Shown piece by piece: positions 27,601 through 38,689 of a stretch of 64,000 bases of DNA. The translations under genes and the position numbers were made by a program. The number at the start of each line of letters is the position of its first letter. Positions within the stretch are counted from its first letter, which is position 1. Under the pieces are notes generated by a model that was given only the letters and a program-made list of their open reading frames with translations, had not been told where the DNA came from and searched no databases. This stretch comes from Patella vulgata (Eukaryota > Mollusca > Gastropoda > Patellidae), in contig NC_065879.2 in the NCBI RefSeq assembly GCF_932274485.2, forward strand, positions 39,364,436 to 39,428,435, in the 5' to 3' direction.

Positions 27601-30600
27601 CTATGTCGAGGCCGGCAGATATCAAAGAAGAACTACCGGTTTCTGTAAAACCAGTAACTGGCCACACCCATGTTTCAAGCCCACAAGTATCAACTGAAAT
27701 TTACTCCAGATTTGTTTATCCACACAATCCCACCGTAGGCCACGACGAAATGAAGAGAAAACGAAGATGTAGAACACGATTGTGCATAGTGATGGGTTTT
27801 TCGACCATTTGTATAATGGCGCTTGCAGCTTCCCTACTCATCCATTTTCTAATTATCGGTAAGATTTCGTCCAAAACTCAAATAAAGAAGTTCAATAAAA
27901 ATGAACTGAGAAGTGGTATCACGTGGTGTTCTAAAATACTAAGCATAACCCGCCTAGAACACGACACCCGCCGTCATTTATAACCACACGGAGCGCCTGA
28001 ACTTAGATTTGAGAGATCAGACTGACTGTTTGATATAGGAGACCAAAGGCCACTCGGAGATTCACCCGTACAAAAGTTCAAGATTGTCAATACTTTGTTC
28101 GCTTTATGAACTCCCCAATGAGAAGTTGTACCCGATGCTCTAGAAAGCGCGTACGTTACCCCGCCACGTATAAGTCACTACTTATATCTACAACTTATAT
28201 CGAAATGGAGTGATAGTTGTGAATAGCGCTTCAAATGAAAGTGCAAATTTAAAATGTATTTACTGGATAGTGGGTGATAAATCCTAATTTGGACTTTTTT
28301 ACACATGCATATGAAATGTTTTATATTATTGAACCTAATCTAGATTTCGAAAATACAAGCAAAATATATAAACCCACGACTTTCCAGACACTACAGAAGG
28401 ATATGAATGTGAAACCTGAGCTCAATGCAGTTAAATACATCCATTTGGAATATGATGATTAGGAAATTAAATAAAATGAAATGGGGTTTATCGTTTCACT
28501 GTTCTGCTCCAACAGAGCTAATGAAGACGGGCAGACGCCATACAGTGTGCTATGAGTTAAATTTTGCACGGATAGCGGGATCCATCACCCTTTACGTGCA
28601 CGCCAATTTGTACACGGGACCTCGGGTTTTCGTCCTATACGAATGACTATACTTTGTCTCTTGTCAGGTCCTCGGTCCCGCACCACTGACAAAGAGAAAC
28701 CACACAGAAAAATCACGGTGAACTTTCCCGCCCAACACAGGGATCGAATATGGGACATCCAGGTTAGCGAGCCAACGTCTTACTCACTGAGCCACCGTGG
28801 CTCCCCCCATGATGATTAAGCCTACGTTTTGTGTATAAAGAATGGACATGTTTTTAACCCATGTTATTTCATAATTTTCTTCAGAAAATCCATCTCGTAT
28901 GAAAGCTGGGACTAAACTTACCAATTCTACAGACACAGGCAACGTAACCAGTGAGTATTATCGTTTTTAGTTATTATAACGCAACCTTTTAAAATAACAA
29001 ATAGTTCTTGAAAACAAATATTTTTATTATTTTCATTTTTTTGTATTATGACAGCAACACCTAGGGTTACAACGTCTGAATCTGTAGAATATGTTTTGTC
29101 TACACCCGTTCCACCATTGGTGGCACCACCAGTCGAAGTCAAAACAAGTACCACAAAACCAACCAGGGTCATCTCAACAACTGAAGCAATAGTAAGAAGT
29201 CAAAGACCATCAGGTACTTAAGCGCCCGAATGCTCATTTCTGCTTTAGCTACAAGCTAAAAATGCATATTCTTTCCGGGACAGCTAATATCACTCGTTAC
29301 TAGGTAGATACGTGACAGGCTCTTGTCGCTAAGAGTTTTGTTTATATCTAGATATTCGGGTAATAATATGTTTTTTTGCGTCGTTGTAAAAGAACATTGG
29401 CTTTTCCAGTAAAGGTTGGTTAATTGAGAGGGGTTCTCTAGTCCGCGAGTGCACTAATCCGCGGGTTTAGTGTAAATAATCATACTATATATTGCGAGGA
29501 AGATGACCGACATCACTACATTTTAATCCGACATTACAACTATTTAAATGTCGTTGTGTGGGGTTAAAATGTCGTATTGTTGGATTAAAATGTCGTGATA
29601 TCGGGTTAAAATGTCGTGATGTCTCGTTGTTTGGTTGTCGCCTTATGGAGGGCGACATCACTACCTGATACCAATCAGCCACCATACCTGCTTGGTTTAT
29701 TGATACCCTTATATAGTATTTTTTATAGCGGCGGACTAGTGAACCTGTGGACTAGTGCACTCGCGACTAGTGAACCAGTTCCCCCGCGGACTAGTGAGTA
29801 TTCCCCATTTAATTGTGATGTTGTCTTTTACTGTTTCTTGTGCTTTGCTGGACAATTGTTCTTCACTGCCTATTAATTAACGCTTAATTACGATGTCTGA
29901 AATGTTGCAATTTGTACACTGTATGTATTTCCATTACTTACTGTTTTCATAAAGCAACACCAACCAAAAGCACTTCCAAACCAACAGCTGGTTTACCACC
30001 AACAACTGTTTTACCAACACCAACCGCAACCATAACAACAAGTCCGAAACAACCAGGTACACTAGAGGGCGAATATACGACTCGAACTTTAGCAAAAGCC
30101 TACTTAATAGTATTGTTTCTTGTATATATTGCTAGACATTCGTTCTACGATGCCTATTAATTAACGCTTAATTACGATGTTTGAAATCTACAATTTGTAC
30201 ACTTTATGTATTTCCATTACTTATTTTTTTGTATATATAGCAACACCAGTTACCAGCACTACAAAACCAACAACTGGTTTACCACCAGCAACTGGTTTAC
30301 CACCAACAACTGGTTTACCAAAAACAACCGAAACCATAACAATTAGACCACCAGGTATATACGACCCGAATCCGCATTTAATAGCCAGAATTTTTAACAT
30401 TAAGTTTACAAAAAGGTTGAAAATGTAAACATTTTAATTTAAATATTTGACATTCAGTGTTTATCTTTTTAAAGATTACGAAGACCCATTAGTGCCAAAC
30501 CAAATAAAATTATTAATCCGTTTGAACGAGTTAGTATCTCGTTTGAACGAATTGGTATCTCGTTTGAACGAATTAATTAACGCTCAATTACGATGTTTGA

Positions 30601-33600
30601 AATCTACAATTTGTACACTGTATGTATTTCCATTACTTATTTTTTTTATATATAGCAACACCAGTTACCAGCACTACAAAACCAACAACTGGTTTACCAC
30701 CAGCAACTGGTTTACCACCAACAACTGGTTTACCAAAAACAACCGAAACCATAACAATTAGACCACCAGGTATATACGACCCGAATCCGCATTTAATAGC
30801 CAGAATTTTTAACATTAAGTTTACAAATATTTAATTTAAATATTTGACATTCAGTAATTATCTTTTTAAAGATTACGAAGGCCCATTAGTGCCAAACCAA
30901 AAAAAATTATTAATCCGTTTGAACGAGTTAGTATCTCGTTTGAACGAATTGGTATCTCGTTTGAACGAATTAATTATCTCGTTTAAACGAATTAGTATCT
31001 ATTTTGAACGAATTAATTATCTTGTTTTAAACGAGTTAGTATCTCGTTTAAACGAGTTAGTATCTCGTTTAAACGAGTTAGTATCTCGTTTAAACGATTT
31101 AGTATCTCGTTTGAACGAATTAATTATCTCGTTTGAACGAATTAATTATCTCGTTTGAACGAACTAATCATCTAATTGAACGAATTAAGATTTCGATTGT
31201 ACAGAAGCGTGGGAGGGACATGCAGAAATTGTGTTTTAAGTAAAGATAATGTCATTTAATACGTAAGGTCTTTACTATTTCTAGCGTTACCGTCAGTAGA
31301 AGGAACTACATTTATGAGAATGAGAATTAGTATAGAATATGTTGGAAGTTACCAACGTTTTAAAAGCCGAATATGTTTAATGTTAACCTGAATTAGTCAC
31401 AACATCGTAGTGAAGTCATTGTTTTATGACATGTATATGCTTAAACAGGCATTATGCAAGAGTTAAATCTGCCTATTGCATTAGACCTTTATTAACATAT
31501 TTAAGTAGATTAGAACGGTTCGGCCATTTAATGATTTTATTGAAAAATGGTAAAACGGGGTTAAGCCTCGAATAACCAGTAGGGTGGTTACATTCCGTGC
31601 ACACATCTTGTCAAACCTTCAAAGGCTAATATCGTCTCTCAGAATAAAGTAATTTAATGAAAATTTTAATATATTTATTTTGCATTATCTATTTTTGAAC
31701 TATTATATCAAGAACGACCAGCTCTTTATCTAAATCTTACATAATTTATCTTTAATATTGTAAAGACGTAGATTTGAAACGCACCCAATTAAGAAATAAT
31801 TGTGCCTTAGCTGAAATTTCGCTAGCCCAGTGAACAGAACTACGATTGTTTGTCAACGGGGTTTACATAAATTGAACTTTGCAGTAAAGGATTATCCCAG
31901 AGTAAATGTATTCCTAATGTTGATTGCATTGCAATACAACGGATGGAAGAGGATTCAGGTGAGTTTCTAAGATAGAGGGGGTAGAAGAAACAACTAATTT
32001 GCGACGTCTACTTCAATGGCGCGAGTCTTGTTAAGTCTGTAGTCACAAAAAACTGTGGATGACACGAAAAAAACGTGGAATGCAGTAGCAGTATGCAAAA
32101 CGAAACATTAGGGTCCCGTGTGGCAAAGCGACGATGCTGTTGGTCGACTTGCTCGAGATAACAGGGGACGTGAAACCGAGAGCCGCAGAGGGGAACGAAG
32201 GCTCAAGGTGAACCAAGAGGGGAAGGCCTCTGTGTCGGCTTTCACCGGTAATCAAACGGAGGGCGGCCGGAACAGCCGTTCCTCGCTTGAGCCAGCGTTC
32301 CCCTCTGCAACCCTCGACTCCAATTCCTCTGTCCTATCGAGGAAGTCGGCCAACGGCAGCGTCACTTCTCCGCACGGTTCCTTAGTGGGAGGGATGCGAC
32401 GTTCAATGCGATAAATTTTGCGGCACTACTTCTCTTGATACGTTTTGCATGCTGCATGCGCAAATTAGTTATTTCTTTTAACACTCCCACCCCTCTATCT
32501 TAGAAACTCACCCAAATCCTCTCTCTTCCAAGGCAATCAACACTGGAAATAAGTTCATCTAGCAACAACTATTCCTTAATATGTAAACATCGCTGACAAA
32601 CAATCGTATACTTGTAGTTCTGTTCACTGAACTAATGAAAATCAGCTAAGGCACAATCTACAATTTTATTTCTTAATTTGGTGCATTTCAAATCCACGTC
32701 CTTACAATATCATACACATACCTGTCGTAATGCCTGTTTAAGCATATACATGTCATAAAACAATGACTTCACTACAATGTTGTGGCTAAGGCTAACATTA
32801 AACAAATTGGATAATTTCCAAGGTATTCTATACTAATTCCCCTCTTTACACGTGTAGTTCCTTCTTCTGACGCTAACGCTAGAAATAATAAATAACCTAC
32901 GCGTATAATTAAATCATATTATCTTTACTTGAAACACAATTTCTGCACGTCCCTTCCATGCTCCTGTACAATCGAAATCATAATTCGTTCAAACGAGATA
33001 ATTAATTTGTTTAAACGAGATACTAACTCGTTCAAACGAGATAATTAATTCGTTCAAACGAGATAATTAATTTGTTCAAACGAGATAATTAATTCGTCGA
33101 AACGAGATAGTAACTCGTTCAAACGAGATAATTAATTCGTTCAAACGAGATAATTAATTCTTTCAAACGAGATACCAATTCGTTCAAACGAGATACTAAT
33201 TCGTTCAAACGAGATACTAATTCGTTGAAACCAGATACTAATTCGTTCAAACGAGATACTAACTCGTTCAAACGGATTAATAATTATTTTTTGCTTGGCA
33301 CTAATGGGCCTTCGTAAAAGATACTTACTGATCATGAATGTCAAATATTTAAAGATACATTATGGGAGATTCGATAACGAGCTGGCAGTTCTCACTATAA
33401 TAGTTAAAAACTAGATAACGTAAAAGTAATTTGCTGAAAATTTCATTCAAATTGATCCACTATGAACCGAGAACTAAGCGAATGAAATTTCTGCCTAACC
33501 TCTATCATCATTACTAAAGTCAGTACGATAAACAGCATAGTCTCTATTATCCATTTAATCGTTTAATCGAAAAGGAAAGTTATGCAGTAAATCGGCTCAC

Positions 33601-36600
33601 AATCCACTTAAGATCGCAGGCTAGCGATGCCATCTGGTCTGGATAAGTTAATTAATGTCTAATTAATAATTTAGATAATATTTCAGGCCCAAAGAAAGAT
33701 CTGCAATAGACAGATTTAGCTCTTGCATAATGTATGTTTAAATATTGAATTGTATAAATTTACTCACAAAAATTAAACAATGCATTATTTAAGAGAAAAT
33801 CTCCCTACCTTGGCTTCAAATGTTACATAAATTATTATTTAGACAATTATTTACATGGCAAGCGTATAATCTACTCTCTAGACCATCGGATGATGCAGAT
33901 GTAAACGGATGGAAATACAATCGCCATTTAATGTTTTAATTTAAAAATGAACAAGCGAGACTGAGTCTCGATTAATAAGTAACGTTGCTACGATAAACAA
34001 GCTATGTCAAAACTTCAAACAATAATGAAAATGCCAGAATAAAATAATTTGATGAAATTGTCAATACATTAATTTTGAATAATCTTTTTTGGAACTATTA
34101 TAGCAAGAACGGTTAGCTCTTTATCCAAATCTTACATAATGCATCTTTAATATTGGACAAGTTAAAGTCACTAAAGTACGACTTGGATAAGTTAAAAGCA
34201 TCCCATTCTTTCCTAATGCACCTTGTGTAACACAACAAAAATATCAGAATGCATCAGAATCATTTACGGTCAAATAGATATGTTTAAATTACTAATCGAA
34301 AACACATAGGATGATAACTACCCAATTCAGCACTTAATTATGCCCAAGCGACCCAGCGTGCACCGTGAATGCAATGGGCGCTTTGTGCAAAGGAAACTTA
34401 ATAATCTTGACCTGGCATTTGGAACAGTGGGATTTTGAGTTAGAAAAAGTTTCGATTAGTCGTTCTTTTAGGTGAAAATTGCTTTCAGGACATATTTTAC
34501 GTTACTCTGAGTAACAGATTGTAACATTATTTGATTTTTTTCCAGCCTCAGTGTCACTTAATATTGTCAGTGTGGCTGTTGGACAGACTATGAATTTAAC
34601 CTGCAATATTAAGAATGCCCTTAACTGGGAATATATAACAATGATGCACGTGGAAACTGGTAAATTAAGGCTCCTCTCCACTCTACACGGTGAAACTAAG
34701 GTAGCCATTAACATGCCAAATATTACATCTATGGTTACTACTGTTGGGGGTGACGTAACTTTCAACTTACTAGAAAGAAACACTGAATGTTCGGACCATG
34801 GAAAGTATCGTTGTAGATTGGTAATTGATGACATTTCCACAATTTATGATGATGCCGAAGCAGTTGTAAGTAGTAAGTAGTCTTCTGAGATCTTGGGATT
34901 TAATTATATTTAATATGGTTCCCGAACATTGGATTGATCACCAACACCAAGTATTCTGATATCTCCATATCTTTGACGAGAACAAATCCAGTCATAAATG
35001 GGGAATATGTATTTTGTCAGTTTATTTGCCATATCTTGAGACTATCCATAATAAAAGGTGACGACAAGACCAGTAAATTACACCCTATCAGCCTGTAATG
35101 ATTAGACTATACACGTTTTTCCGAATTTATCGTGGAAAATGGACTGAAAGAAACCCCACAACACCCCCCTCCCCCAAATATCCCTTATTACCACCAGAAA
35201 AGAAGCTATGTTTCGGACAGAACAGTCTGTCATAAAAATCATGTATTCCATTACCTGTTCCCCAAAGTCCACACATTAGAATAGGTTTTTAGAAATATCA
35301 CTATTTTGACAAGGTTACACCAGTACTTTTATTTTGATACTATGCCAATATGACATTTCTGGGGAGATTGAACATGGCTGTGTAGATTAGGTTAAAGGAC
35401 CTTTTTTTAGGAAGTACATATTAGGCTACTCAGTGTTTGTTCCCAAACTGTCAAAATCCCCTAAAAATTGTCTTGAAATTCACATTGGATGGAATTGGGA
35501 AGCGTCTGTATACAACAGAAACATAGATAAACAAACACCTTTTCTCTAATCATTTTACAGATCCTCATGTAATTCCAGAGATATTTATACCGACCACACT
35601 GATAGAAAACACCCCGGTGACAATTTCAGCTAAATGGACACTTGGGCCCGCAGACGTCATTGAACGGGTAACGTGGGAAATACAACATACAAACGATACT
35701 GGCTTTATTCCTATTGATGTGAATGATGTGGATCACGCTCCTGTCAGAAAGAACTGTTCTACTGATTTCACGAACTCGTTCCAAGTGACACTGAACTCGA
35801 CCTGGAACAATGCCATACTTCGAGTAACAGTAATGTCAGTTGACGATAAGGGTGTTTCCAGATCTAATACATCCGAAATGGTGTATTTACTTCTATTGCC
35901 AGGTAATCACAACTCGATTTCAAATGTACGCTCATAGTTTGGAAATGGCACTGAGTTAAAAGCCCCATCAACGCAAGAATGAATGAATGAAATGGGGTTT
36001 AATGTCCTAATGTTCTGCAACGACTTGGCTAATAAAGACCGGCATACACCATACAGTGTGCTATGAGGGAAATTGTACCTGGATAGCAGCGCTACGGCCT
36101 ATTCATATTTTGAATTCCAACTGTCATGGGTTCGTTTACGTACACGCCTATGTGTACACGAGACCTCGTTTTTTTCGTACAAATCCAATAGATTCTGTCA
36201 TTGCCAGATCCTGCTGGAAACAAACTGGACACTATTTCGGTCTACGGTTTATAACTTTGGAAATTTCCTGAAGTCTAAAGGTGATTTAAGAATAATAAAC
36301 AATGCAACGCAACTAAATGTAGGGCCTATTCATAGAGAGCCCCTCTCAAAAAACTCGATGGACGCCATTTCTAATAATCTAGAAACAGATATAGGCTATT
36401 ATCGTTTTATCTTTTAATGTTGACCAACGATGTTGTTAAAATAGCCTAAATTGTTCTTGTTTTCTATTTTAGACACAGTTTGTGACGGACACACAAATGG
36501 TACTAATTTAGTTCCCCATCCAGACCACTTTTGCCGTTTCTATGTTGAGTGTACTGAAAGTAATATAGTTCTGAAAGAATGTAGCCTTTTGACGTGTTTT

Positions 36601-36684
36601 AATGCACTTCAACAAAAATGTGTAGCGTCGTTAGCATCCATGTTTCATATAGATGACAAAGGTATGATGTCATCTGCCGGTTAA
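21660..36684 (+). CDS. Type II membrane protein: Thr/Pro stalk, two Ig-like domains, CBM14 chitin-binding domain
   Basis: Exons: 21660-21752, 27597-27858, 28885-28950, 29055-29213, 29955-30056, 30241-30354, 30656-30769, 34546-34872, 35561-35902, 36473-36684 (1,791 nt, 596 aa). Intron 1 is phase 0 and all others are phase 1. Residues 1-92 are cytoplasmic, with YQEF (20-23) and YSRF (67-70) YxxPhi motifs and a basic KRKRRCRTR stop. The transmembrane helix is about 93-118. With no signal peptide, the C-terminus is outside. The Thr/Pro stalk spans 119-303. Ig1 (about 304-412) has Cys in NLTC and KYRC. Ig2 spans about 413-526. CBM14 (about 527-580) has six cysteines (VC, FC, EC, EC, TC, KC). It is a tail-to-tail paralogue of the minus-strand gene at 41,595-61,645. 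Uncertain points: exon 1 linkage across a 5.8-kb intron (an ATG at 27603 in exon 2 could also serve), and whether GTATGA at 36,659 splices to a further exon. Role as chitin or microbe binding at the cell surface is inferred from domains. Confidence 0.8.
23339..23656 (+). mobile_element. MITE family A copy
   Basis: It begins cattatgtaagagctaagtc and ends tctacatcttacataat. Internal landmarks cctattgcaggtctttcttt and ggttcggccatttaatgatt are intact. It is shorter than the 12,784 copy and lies in intron 1 of the plus-strand membrane gene. Confidence 0.75.
24535..24700 (-). mobile_element. Partial hAT-like MITE, inverted relative to 25,017 copy
   Basis: It starts cagtggttcccaacatg and continues through ccaacggcacaccttggaac to the tagaccgagactagtc region. 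This is the inverted complement of the right half of the element at 25,017-25,354. The other half is missing. Confidence 0.6.
25017..25354 (+). mobile_element. hAT-like non-autonomous element with 8-bp target duplication
   Basis: The 338-bp element begins cagtgattctcaacc and ends gaagcgtaccactg. It is flanked on both sides by the exact octamer GTATAGAG (25,009-25,016 and 25,355-25,362). An 8-bp duplication and CAG/CTG ends are hAT hallmarks. The interior repeats the word gtgtgccgc and has no coding potential. Confidence 0.85.
28472..28804 (-). repeat. SINE family 1 copy with 10-bp target duplication
   Basis: Family 1 is tRNA-derived. In sense orientation it has a box-A-like head (ggctcagt.ggtta), a box B (gttcgatccc), a body containing gatcccttggcagttggaat, and a tail ending gacgttaaaccccatttca. 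This copy is flanked by atgatgatta at 28,452-28,461 and 28,809-28,818. It lies in intron 2 of the plus-strand membrane gene. Confidence 0.8.
29436..29805. mobile_element. Non-autonomous element with inverted G/C-rich ends and internal 21-24-bp repeats
   Basis: The left end, ctctagtccgcgagtgcact, is matched in inverted form by actagtgcactcgcgacta and gcggactagtg at the right. The centre has four or five tandem units of the type ggttaaaatgtcgtgatgtc. It lies between exons 4 and 5 of the plus-strand membrane gene. Its exact borders are uncertain. Confidence 0.5.
29878..30835 (+). repeat. Tandemly duplicated mucin-stalk exons (exons 5, 6, 7)
   Basis: Three consecutive units share upstream intron sequence (aacgctTaattacgatgt, then aatttgtacact) and a Thr/Pro exon opening caacacca. 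Exons 6 and 7 (114 nt each) are essentially identical, and their start-to-start distance is 415 bp. Exon 5 is an older, shorter relative 286 bp upstream. The exon 6 to 7 duplication also carries the first roughly 135 bp of the adjacent foldback element (30,435-30,570). All units are phase 1-1, so copy number changes keep the frame. Confidence 0.8.
30835..33352. mobile_element. Foldback-like palindromic element, about 2.5 kb
   Basis: The left arm (aaatatttgacattcag ... gcccattagtgccaa ... gcttaaacaggc) is matched in reverse by the right arm (gcctgtttaagc ... ttggcactaatgggcc ... gaatgtcaaatattt). Arms are over 1 kb and carry tandem units near 20 bp (atctcgtttgaacgaattag) at 30,900-31,180 and 32,985-33,285. 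The G/C-rich core (32,010-32,470) is itself inverted. The left arm alone contains a MITE-A insertion. Long inverted repeats with sub-terminal tandem repeats resemble Foldback/Galileo elements, although no transposase is present. The element lies in the intron between exon 7 and the first Ig exon. Confidence 0.7.
31450..31745 (+). mobile_element. MITE family A copy nested in the foldback left arm
   Basis: It starts cattatgcaagagttaaatc and ends ctaaatcttacataatt. The matching position in the right arm of the foldback (about 32,730) lacks it, so it inserted after the arms formed. It is shorter than the 12,784 copy. Confidence 0.7.
33358..33732 (-). mobile_element. MITE family A copy, minus orientation
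   Basis: It starts cattatgggagattc and ends tagctcttgcataatg, with gcccaaagaaagatctgcaa in between. All landmarks are inverted relative to 12,784. It abuts the right end of the foldback element. Confidence 0.7.
33783..34141 (+). mobile_element. MITE family A copy
   Basis: It starts cattatttaagagaaaatct and ends atccaaatcttacataatg. It lies head to head with the 33,358 copy, 50 bp away, so the pair forms an inverted structure just upstream of the first Ig exon. Confidence 0.7.
34546..34872 (+). other. Ig1 exon of plus-strand gene (327 nt)
   Basis: A single phase 1-1 exon encodes one Ig-like fold: B-strand cysteine in MNLTCNIK, a tryptophan soon after (NWEYI), and F-strand GKYRC. An extra cysteine eight residues before the F-strand cysteine gives C-x7-C (ECSDHGKYRC). 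The paralogous exon at 46,462-46,788 has exactly the same length and the same C-x7-C. Confidence 0.75.
35561..35902 (+). other. Ig2 exon of plus-strand gene, lacking the usual disulfide pair
   Basis: A phase 1-1 exon of 342 nt. It aligns with the paralogue's Ig2 (44,730-45,047) through KNC against KDC, and STWNNAILRV against MGWNATSLRC. Both canonical positions are non-cysteine here (TISAKW and LRVTVMS). The lone cysteine is the KNC one. It has several N-glycosylation sequons. Confidence 0.65.
35986..36215 (-). repeat. Truncated SINE family 1 copy
   Basis: The tail gaaatggggtttaatgtcct, the middle ccatacagtgtgctatgagg and a piece of the body are present. The tRNA-like head is missing. It lies in the last intron of the plus-strand gene. 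Confidence 0.65.
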
Positions 36685-37319
36685 GGGGCGATGTCATCAC
36701 AGTATAGACATCCTTGGTGTTGATACCGATATGCTTATAGACTATTGGATTGGAATTTTAAAAGAAGCTTCAAACTTTAGTCGTATTACATATAAACTGG
36801 AGCAGAGTATGTCACGTCTGTCTGCGATATAACCCCAGGTGGGAGCGAATGTCGTTTTTCACAGTGTCTCCCTTGATAACCGTCTATGCTAATATTAAAT
36901 TTGTAAATGTCGTTTGTTTGCCCGTCTGTCTGTCTGTCTGTCTTGTAGTATAGGGCTGTCCCGAGGCTGGAATTTGGTGTTTAGAGGTTGCTCGGAACGG
37001 GGAGTAACATAGGCCTGGTGGCGTTGGCCTACCGCTTCCGGTTTCGGGGTTATACTGCTTTCAATGCCCGGTCATCCGTTAGTCAACCATAATCCTGTTC
37101 TGCAGGAAATATTTACAGCGCGACACCTCTTTGATGACAAAGCTCATAATACATACGTATACATACCGTGAACTGTTTTGCAATCTTCTAAATTAAACCC
37201 TATGTGATAAAGAATTACTTTCGCAAATTCGTGCATTCTGCGGAATAATCGGTGTGTGTGCTGGCTATTGCTATTGCAGAGCCAATGTTAGTGAACTTTA
37301 AGGCGAGAGTATGATAGAT

Positions 37320-37555
37320 GCCTTAATATAGAAGATGTCGGGATTTACGCTAATTCTTGTATATTTTGCGCTTTTTTTTTACACCAATCCACAGGTACTT
37401 AGTTTCCCATGGCATTCATTCCTACTTTTCTGCACCAACCGGGAAAATATTAGGAGTTTAATATCCTATATAAAGATGGACATTGGAATATAACAACCAT
37501 ATATCATATATTTTTAAACATTTATTCCAAAAACATTATGACTATCTACAGAATC
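37320..37555 (+). repeat. Segmental duplicate, copy 1 (no SINE)
   Basis: The segment gggatttacgctaatt ... cattcattcctacttttctg ... aaagatggacattggaatat ... catttattccaaaaacat recurs at 38,030-38,605. There it is interrupted by a SINE. This copy preserves the uninterrupted target. Confidence 0.75.
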
Positions 37556-38029
37556 AATGTTAGTGAACTTTAACTTAAAGGGACTATGCCGATTAGAACA
37601 GAGTCTCAAAAATTAAAGTCCGAGTACGTATGAAATTTAAGCACCAAAATATAAAGGAATGGTGTATTGACCTTGTCTTAAAATTTCAGCTCAAAATATT
37701 GAGTCGTTTGGACGTGAACGTCAAAAGTGCTTATCCGGACACGTAACCCTTTTAACATTTCGGGTCAGTTTTTTCGTTGGGTGACCTGATAATCGATTCC
37801 CGTTTCTTGAGAGGTCTATACAGTGAATGACCCATGTGCTGTACTTGATAGCGGACGGTAAATGTCACCTACACATTATTATTTTTTAAAAAAAAGGTCT
37901 GGTTTTATCCAGACGCCGTATAATACAGTTTGGGACACCGGTCTCCATTTCCAGATGAAGACTGCCGGGTTTAAGTTGTTTGCAAACGTATCACAAATAT
38001 TGAGTACTTGCTCAGATGCCTTAATAGAA

Positions 38030-38605
38030 GAAGTGGGGATTTACGCTAATTATTGTATATCTTGCACTTTTTTTAACACCAATCCACCCACGGGTAGTTA
38101 GCTTCTCATCGCATTCATTCCTACTTTTCTGCACCAAACGGAATGATATTAGGAGTTTAATATACTATATTATAAAGATGGACATCAAATCAGATGGGAT
38201 TTAACGTCCTACTGTCCTGCTCCTATACTGGGCAGCGGCACTATGGCCTACTCTTAAATCGAATTCCAACTACCAAGGGATCTTTTATGTGCACGCAAAT
38301 GTGTGAACGGGGCCTCGGGTTTTCATACCATCCGAACGACTAGTTCGTCCCATCCGAACGACTAGACAGCTCTCCTTGCCAGGCTCTCTATCCCGCACCA
38401 CTGACAAGGGGAAACCACGTCGAAAAACACAAAGGAACTTTCTCGGCCAATGCAGGCATCGAACACGCGACCTCCATGCTAGCGAGCCGGCGTCTTACCC
38501 ACTTAGCCACCGTGGCTCCAAATAAAGATTGGAAATTGGAATATAACAACCATATATCATATATTTTTTAAACATTTATTCCAAATACATTATGACTATC
38601 TACAT
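38030..38605 (+). repeat. Segmental duplicate, copy 2 (interrupted by a SINE)
   Basis: It is the same sequence as 37,320-37,555, with a family-1 SINE inserted within aaagatggacatt...ggaatat. Confidence 0.75.
38192..38519 (-). repeat. SINE family 1 copy with paralogous empty site
   Basis: The tail side is gatgggatttaacgtcc and the head side is cttagccaccgtggctcc. The flanks ataaagatggacat and ataaagattggaaat look like an imperfect target duplication. Copy 1 of the segment lacks the insert. Confidence 0.8.
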
Positions 38606-38689
38606 GTGTTAAATGATATATAAATGAATAAATTGTTTTAAAATAAACAAGTTTATCTTTTTTCTGAATGCTAGTAAATCTTAAAGTAG

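Noticed and set aside
30900-33290. CRISPR-like regular 20-bp repeats
   Set aside because: Repeats are contiguous and degenerate without unique spacers, lie in the arms of a palindrome, and the genome is eukaryotic.
36056-36417. Frames of 71 and 114 residues in the last intron of the plus-strand gene
   Set aside because: They overlap a truncated SINE, lack domain features and have no fitting splice phase.
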